Shown piece after piece: positions 6,051-8,887 of a stretch of DNA of 8,887 nucleotides. Location: contig JABSPN010000004.1 of the NCBI GenBank assembly GCA_013214425.1, forward strand, positions 1 through 8,887, read 5' to 3'. The notes under the pieces were generated by a model. That model worked only from the letters and a program-made list of their open reading frames with translations. It searched no databases and was not told the DNA's origin. Numbering within the stretch: the first letter of the stretch is position 1; each line of letters begins with the position of its first letter. This DNA is from Flavobacteriaceae bacterium (GTDB lineage: Bacteria; Bacteroidota; Bacteroidia; Flavobacteriales; Flavobacteriaceae). The position numbers and the translations under genes are program-made.

Positions 6051-7001
6051 ATGAAATCAAATTTTTTAAAAGTGGCATTAGCCCAGATCGCTCCAGTTTG
6101 GTTAAATAAGGAGCAAACAATTCAAAAAATAGAAAATATAATAATTGAGGCTTCCAAAGAAGAATGTGAACTCATCGTTTTTGGAGAAGCCATGTTACCA
6201 GGTTATCCTTTTTGGATTTCATTGACTAATGGGGCTGCTTTTGATTCAGCTGTTCAGAAAGACATACATGCTCACTATGTTCAAAATTCAATTCAAATAG
6301 AAAAAGGAGATTTAGATGGAGTTTGCCAATTAGCTAAAGAACATAAAATGGCCGTTTATCTAGGGTTTATAGAAAGAGCTTTAAATAGAGGCGGACAAAG
6401 CATCTATTGCACTCTAGGCTATGTTAATCAAGAGGGAGAGTTAAAATCGACTCATAGAAAATTAATGCCAACATATGAAGAGAGATTAACTTGGGCTTCT
6501 GGAGATGGAAATGGATTACAAGTGCACCCGTTAAAGAACTTTACAGTTGGAGGATTGAATTGCTGGGAAAATTGGATGCCTCTAGCGAGAACTGCTTTAT
6601 ACGGAATGGGAGAAAATCTACATATAGCCGTTTGGCCGGGGAGTGATTATAATACGAAAGATATCACACGTTTTATTGCTAGAGAATCTAGATCTTATGT
6701 GCTCTCTGTATCCAGCTTAATGAACACTTCTGATTTTCCTGAAAACACGCCACACTTAGACAAAATATTAGAAAAAGCACCAGCAAATCTGGCAAATGGG
6801 GGTTCTTGTATTGCTGGTCCAGATGGTGAATGGATTGTTCCTCCTGTTATCAATAAAGAAGGATTAATAATTGAAACACTAAATTTTAATCGAGTACTAC
6901 AAGAACGACAAAATTTTGACCCTGTTGGTCATTATTCAAGACCAGATATTACTCAACTTACAGTAAATAGAGAACGACAAAGCACTGTGAAGTTTAATTA
7001 G
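6051..7001 (+). CDS. Nitrilase-superfamily carbon-nitrogen hydrolase, nitrilase branch
   Basis: The 316-residue cytosolic enzyme shows the full Glu-Lys-Cys triad: Glu46 in FGEAMLPGYPFWI, Lys137 in HRKLMPTYEERLTW, and Cys171 in LNCWENWMPLAR. Glu144 matches the additional conserved glutamate. The CWEN form around the nucleophile is typical of true nitrilases (branch 1), which hydrolyse a nitrile to a carboxylic acid and ammonia, rather than of amidases or NAD synthetase domains. The substrate cannot be read from the sequence. The gene begins 18 bases after the prenyltransferase stop and is probably cotranscribed, yet no isoprenoid step is known to need a nitrilase. It may therefore be an insertion into the operon or may deal with cyanide or nitriles from the environment. 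Length is normal and no damage is seen. Confidence 0.92.
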   Translation: MKSNFLKVALAQIAPVWLNKEQTIQKIENIIIEASKEECELIVFGEAMLPGYPFWISLTNGAAFDSAVQKDIHAHYVQNSIQIEKGDLDGVCQLAKEHKMAVYLGFIERALNRGGQSIYCTLGYVNQEGELKSTHRKLMPTYEERLTWASGDGNGLQVHPLKNFTVGGLNCWENWMPLARTALYGMGENLHIAVWPGSDYNTKDITRFIARESRSYVLSVSSLMNTSDFPENTPHLDKILEKAPANLANGGSCIAGPDGEWIVPPVINKEGLIIETLNFNRVLQERQNFDPVGHYSRPDITQLTVNRERQSTVKFN

Positions 7002-7023
7002 TTAAACTAAATAGCAACTATTT
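6991..7023 (+). other. Two small adjacent hairpins after the nitrilase gene
   Basis: AGTTTAA (6991-6997) and TTAAACT (7002-7008) form a 7-bp stem whose loop is TTAG, containing the nitrilase stop codon. Directly after it, AAATAG (7009-7014) and CTATTT (7018-7023) form a 6-bp stem with loop CAA, and four T span its end. Both are AT-rich and weak. They may act as a leaky terminator or mRNA end between the nitrilase and the next gene, which has its own promoter. Confidence 0.3.
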
Positions 7024-7035
7024 TAAAAGCCTTTC

Positions 7036-7043
7036 TATCTTTG
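7036..7043 (+). promoter_or_regulatory. -7 promoter element of the pseudouridine synthase gene
   Basis: TATCTTTG, identical to the box before mvaD, fits TAnnTTTG fully and is followed by C and an A-rich stretch as often seen in flavobacteria. The expected transcript start is near 7050, only about four bases before the ATG at 7054, so the mRNA would be nearly leaderless. No clear -33 element is visible. Confidence 0.65.
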
Positions 7044-7053
7044 CAAAAAATTA

Positions 7054-7860
7054 ATGATGAGAGATAGTAACAGAAATTCGAAGGGGAAAGGGAAATATCA
7101 AAAGCGAAAACCAGCCGCAAAAACTCAAAAACCTAAACAGGGAAAGAGTAATCCAGATGAGATTCGCTTGAATAAGTATATCGCTAATTCAGGTATTTGC
7201 TCTAGAAGAGAAGCCGATATGCATATTAGTATTGGTAGTGTGACTGTTAACGGAAAGGTAGTGACTGAAATGGGCTATAAAGTAAAGCCTGGAGATGAAG
7301 TGAGATTCGATGGAAGTAGAATTTCTCCTGAAAAGAAAGCTTATGTTCTATTAAATAAACCCAAAGGATTTGCTACCACAACTAGTGAAACTAAAGGGAG
7401 AACAGTAATGGATTTGGTGGCCAATGCTACGAACTCCAGAATAAAACCAATTGGAAGATTAGGAAGAGGAGCAACGGGACTTTTGTTATTTACAAATGAT
7501 GATGAGTTAACAAGAATCTTAACCCAATCCAGTAAGGGAGTAAAAAGATTATTTCATATAGAATTAAACCGCGCTTTAAAAAGAGAAGACTTTGATAAAA
7601 TTGCTGAAGGTATTATGAGCTATGGTAAGCGAATTGAAGTGAACGAAATCAGCTATATCGAAGGAGCTTCAAAGAAAGAAATCGGAATAGAAATTTTAAA
7701 CACAGGGCATAGTTCTCTTAGAACTATTTTTGAACATTTAGAATATGAAATCGTTAGGTTAGATTGTGTACTATTACATGGTTTAACTAAAAAAGATTTG
7801 CCACGTGGTCATTGGAGACATCTAACAGAACAAGAAATAATTAACTTGAAGCACTTTTAA
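7054..7860 (+). CDS. RsuA/RluB-family pseudouridine synthase homologue lacking the catalytic Asp
   Basis: The 268-residue protein has a Lys/Arg-rich tail (1-36), an S4 RNA-binding domain (about 37-85, IRLNKYIANSGICSRREAD), and an RsuA/RluB-type domain with YVLLNKPKG (97-105), GRLGRGATGLLLFTND (135-149), and the C-terminal TKKDLPRGHWRHLTEQE typical of Bacteroidota members. Family enzymes turn a specific rRNA uridine into pseudouridine using the Asp of a GRLDxxTxGLLL motif. Here that position is Gly137 (codon GGA, 7462-7464). Other usually basic positions also differ: SLRTIFEHL where RRIFEHL is common, and LDCVLL where LDRV is common. The frame is intact, so it may be an RNA-binding protein that has lost catalysis, or one using another residue. 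ATG at 7054 and 7057 are both possible starts. It overlaps the convergent gene by 20 bases. Confidence 0.88.
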   Translation: MMRDSNRNSKGKGKYQKRKPAAKTQKPKQGKSNPDEIRLNKYIANSGICSRREADMHISIGSVTVNGKVVTEMGYKVKPGDEVRFDGSRISPEKKAYVLLNKPKGFATTTSETKGRTVMDLVANATNSRIKPIGRLGRGATGLLLFTNDDELTRILTQSSKGVKRLFHIELNRALKREDFDKIAEGIMSYGKRIEVNEISYIEGASKKEIGIEILNTGHSSLRTIFEHLEYEIVRLDCVLLHGLTKKDLPRGHWRHLTEQEIINLKHF

Positions 7861-8698
7861 TCCCATTTTTGTTTAAAATCAGGAAAACAATGATTGGTAT
7901 TAATCCGTGTGGTATGCGGTATATTACATGATATAAATTCTGATGAAGTGTTTGCCAGGGAAAATCGAAACTAAAGTTAGCGACTATTCTAGCTAAAGCA
8001 GTTAGTAAGCCCCATATTCCTGCATAAATTAAGGCGATTTTAGCAGTTTTCGGTATAAAAATCAGTAGAGCAACCAAAAAATCAAGCAGCGCAGCAACAA
8101 ATAGAAATTTTATTGCCGAGGCCTCTGTAATAGGTAATATATTAATGGTCATCGTAACAAAATCTCCAGGCATCGGATAGACCTTTCCTAAAGCATAAAT
8201 TCCATGACAGGTAAAAGTGAATGCGATTAAAATTTTTAATACGAATAACAATTTTGGTTTCGATTCATTTTTCAAATAATAAAGTAAAGCGAACGGTGTT
8301 CCAAATTGAATCGCATGTTCAAAAAACATAGCGAGGTGATAAAACTTTTCTTTAGTAAGCAAAAGAGAAAGAATAACTAAAAATACTCCGCCAATAAAAA
8401 TAGGAATCCGCAACCATTTTTTATTTTTCTCATTAATCAGTAAAGAAGCAATACCAGCGATTAGGAACAAGAAGCCATTAATTGTGATAGCGATGTTGAC
8501 CCTTTTGTCAAAAGTTAGATTGGAGGCGTATTCTTGCCAACTCATATCTAAAAGAGAATTCACCACAGGTTCTAATAAAGATTCATCCCATAGAAAGGCT
8601 CTAAATGGGGCATCCCAAAACAAATACTGATAGCCTCTTCCAATGAAAATTAAAAAGCTTGCCCACTTTAAAAGTTTAATTTTTTGAGATGAATTCAT
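7841..8698 (-). CDS. Eight-helix membrane protein, possibly a duplicated DoxX-like unit
   Basis: This 285-residue protein has about eight hydrophobic helices (10-27, 66-88, 97-114, 122-142, 149-170, 194-215, 219-240 and 259-276). There is no cleavable signal. The two halves resemble each other: FIGRGYQYLFWDAPF (18-32) aligns with FTCHGIYALGKVYPMPG (162-178), each after a hydrophobic helix and before a long loop; a two-helix hairpin joined by a short Lys-rich turn follows in each; and a last helix opens with His then Gly and Pro (EHAIQFGTPF, 127-136; IPHGLIPII, 262-270). This is the pattern of two four-helix DoxX-like units in tandem. Function is unknown; DoxX-type proteins are linked to redox and membrane stress, which cannot be assumed here. 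The gene stands alone on the minus strand, and its last 20 bases overlap the pseudouridine synthase gene. Confidence 0.85.
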   Translation of the reverse strand: MNSSQKIKLLKWASFLIFIGRGYQYLFWDAPFRAFLWDESLLEPVVNSLLDMSWQEYASNLTFDKRVNIAITINGFLFLIAGIASLLINEKNKKWLRIPIFIGGVFLVILSLLLTKEKFYHLAMFFEHAIQFGTPFALLYYLKNESKPKLLFVLKILIAFTFTCHGIYALGKVYPMPGDFVTMTINILPITEASAIKFLFVAALLDFLVALLIFIPKTAKIALIYAGIWGLLTALARIVANFSFDFPWQTLHQNLYHVIYRIPHGLIPIIVFLILNKNGIKSASS

Positions 8699-8753
8699 AA
8701 TTAAATATTAGATTGTTAATACTATATTAATGCTACGCAGTGTTAAATAATCC

Positions 8754-8761
8754 TACTTTTG
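8754..8761 (+). promoter_or_regulatory. Possible -7 promoter element for the gene starting at 8873
   Basis: TACTTTTG fits TAnnTTTG fully. A transcript from about 8768 would carry a leader of roughly 105 bases, starting with the hairpin at 8766-8809. No -33 element is evident, so this is only a candidate. Confidence 0.4.
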
Positions 8762-8765
8762 CTAG

Positions 8766-8809
8766 TGACTAAAAATAAAACATATGTGCAAATATGTAAC
8801 TTTTAGTTA
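8766..8809 (+). repeat. Inverted repeat, nested hairpin in the probable leader of the last gene
   Basis: TGACTAAAA (8766-8774) pairs with TTTTAGTTA (8801-8809), nine pairs with one G-T. Inside it, CATAT (8781-8785) pairs with ATATG (8792-8796) around GTGCAA. There is no T-tract in the right place for a terminator. It could be a 5-prime stabilising hairpin of the downstream mRNA or an operator between the two divergent genes. Confidence 0.4.
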
Positions 8810-8872
8810 TAAAACGATTAAAATTTACTAAATTTATAACATATAAAAAATAATTAATCAAATATTCGAAAA

Positions 8873-8887
8873 ATGAAAAGATATTAC
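8873..8887 (+). CDS. Start of a gene running off the window
   Basis: An ATG at 8873 opens MKRYY before the window ends. The AT-rich, A-rich DNA just before it and the MKRYY opening resemble starts of exported proteins in Bacteroidota. A 174-base intergenic region with a candidate promoter precedes it. Five codons allow no functional call. Confidence 0.45.

Noticed and set aside
7461..7464. Frameshift explaining the missing Asp in the pseudouridine synthase
   Set aside because: Conserved residues continue in the same frame on both sides of the motif, so the Gly is a substitution and not a shift.
2502..7860. Mobile element or genomic island around the isoprenoid genes
   Set aside because: There is no transposase, integrase, tRNA, terminal inverted repeats or target duplication, and base composition looks even by eye.

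Overview
The window looks like a piece of chromosome from a member of the Bacteroidota, most probably Flavobacteriia. It is AT-rich. The -7 promoter elements are of the Bacteroidota type (TAnnTTTG), leaders are very short, and Shine-Dalgarno sequences are weak or absent. The gene content fits as well: a eukaryote-like mevalonate pathway with a diverged kinase, a UbiA prenyltransferase of the geranylgeranylglycerol-phosphate type, and an RsuA/RluB-type pseudouridine synthase with a long basic N-terminus. I see no mobile element, CRISPR array, tRNA or rRNA. Most of the window reads as ordinary core chromosome.

Layout. Bases 1-76 may hold the last codons of a plus-strand gene, followed by a clear terminator (96-127). 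A gene-poor stretch of about 370 bases follows, with a tandem TAAC repeat, a tiny possible ORF and two small inverted repeats. Next come a secreted NTF2-like protein (445-1227) with its own strong terminator (1249-1280), and a flavoprotein of the HI0933/BaiN family whose GTG start (1291) lies just after that terminator. The flavoprotein gene converges on tspO (2502-2978, minus), and the two stop codons overlap in one TTAA. tspO is divergent from the central operon, and the two promoters lie back to back within 38 bases as a perfect inverted repeat.

The central plus-strand operon is mvaD (diphosphomevalonate decarboxylase), a GHMP kinase resembling mevalonate kinase, a UbiA-family prenyltransferase and a nitrilase. 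The first two enzymes make isopentenyl diphosphate from mevalonate. The third is a membrane enzyme that uses a long prenyl diphosphate made from it. The nitrilase has no obvious place in that pathway. A pseudouridine synthase follows under its own promoter (box at 7036-7043). It converges, with a 20-base overlap, on an eight-helix membrane protein that looks like a duplicated DoxX-like unit. A new plus-strand gene begins at 8873 and runs off the window.

The points most worth a second look are: the pseudouridine synthase has Gly where its family has the catalytic Asp (GRLG instead of GRLD); the interlocked tspO/mvaD promoters; the nitrilase inside an isoprenoid operon; the duplicated membrane protein; and a terminator that runs almost into the next start codon. 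I did not find a clearly new multi-gene system.
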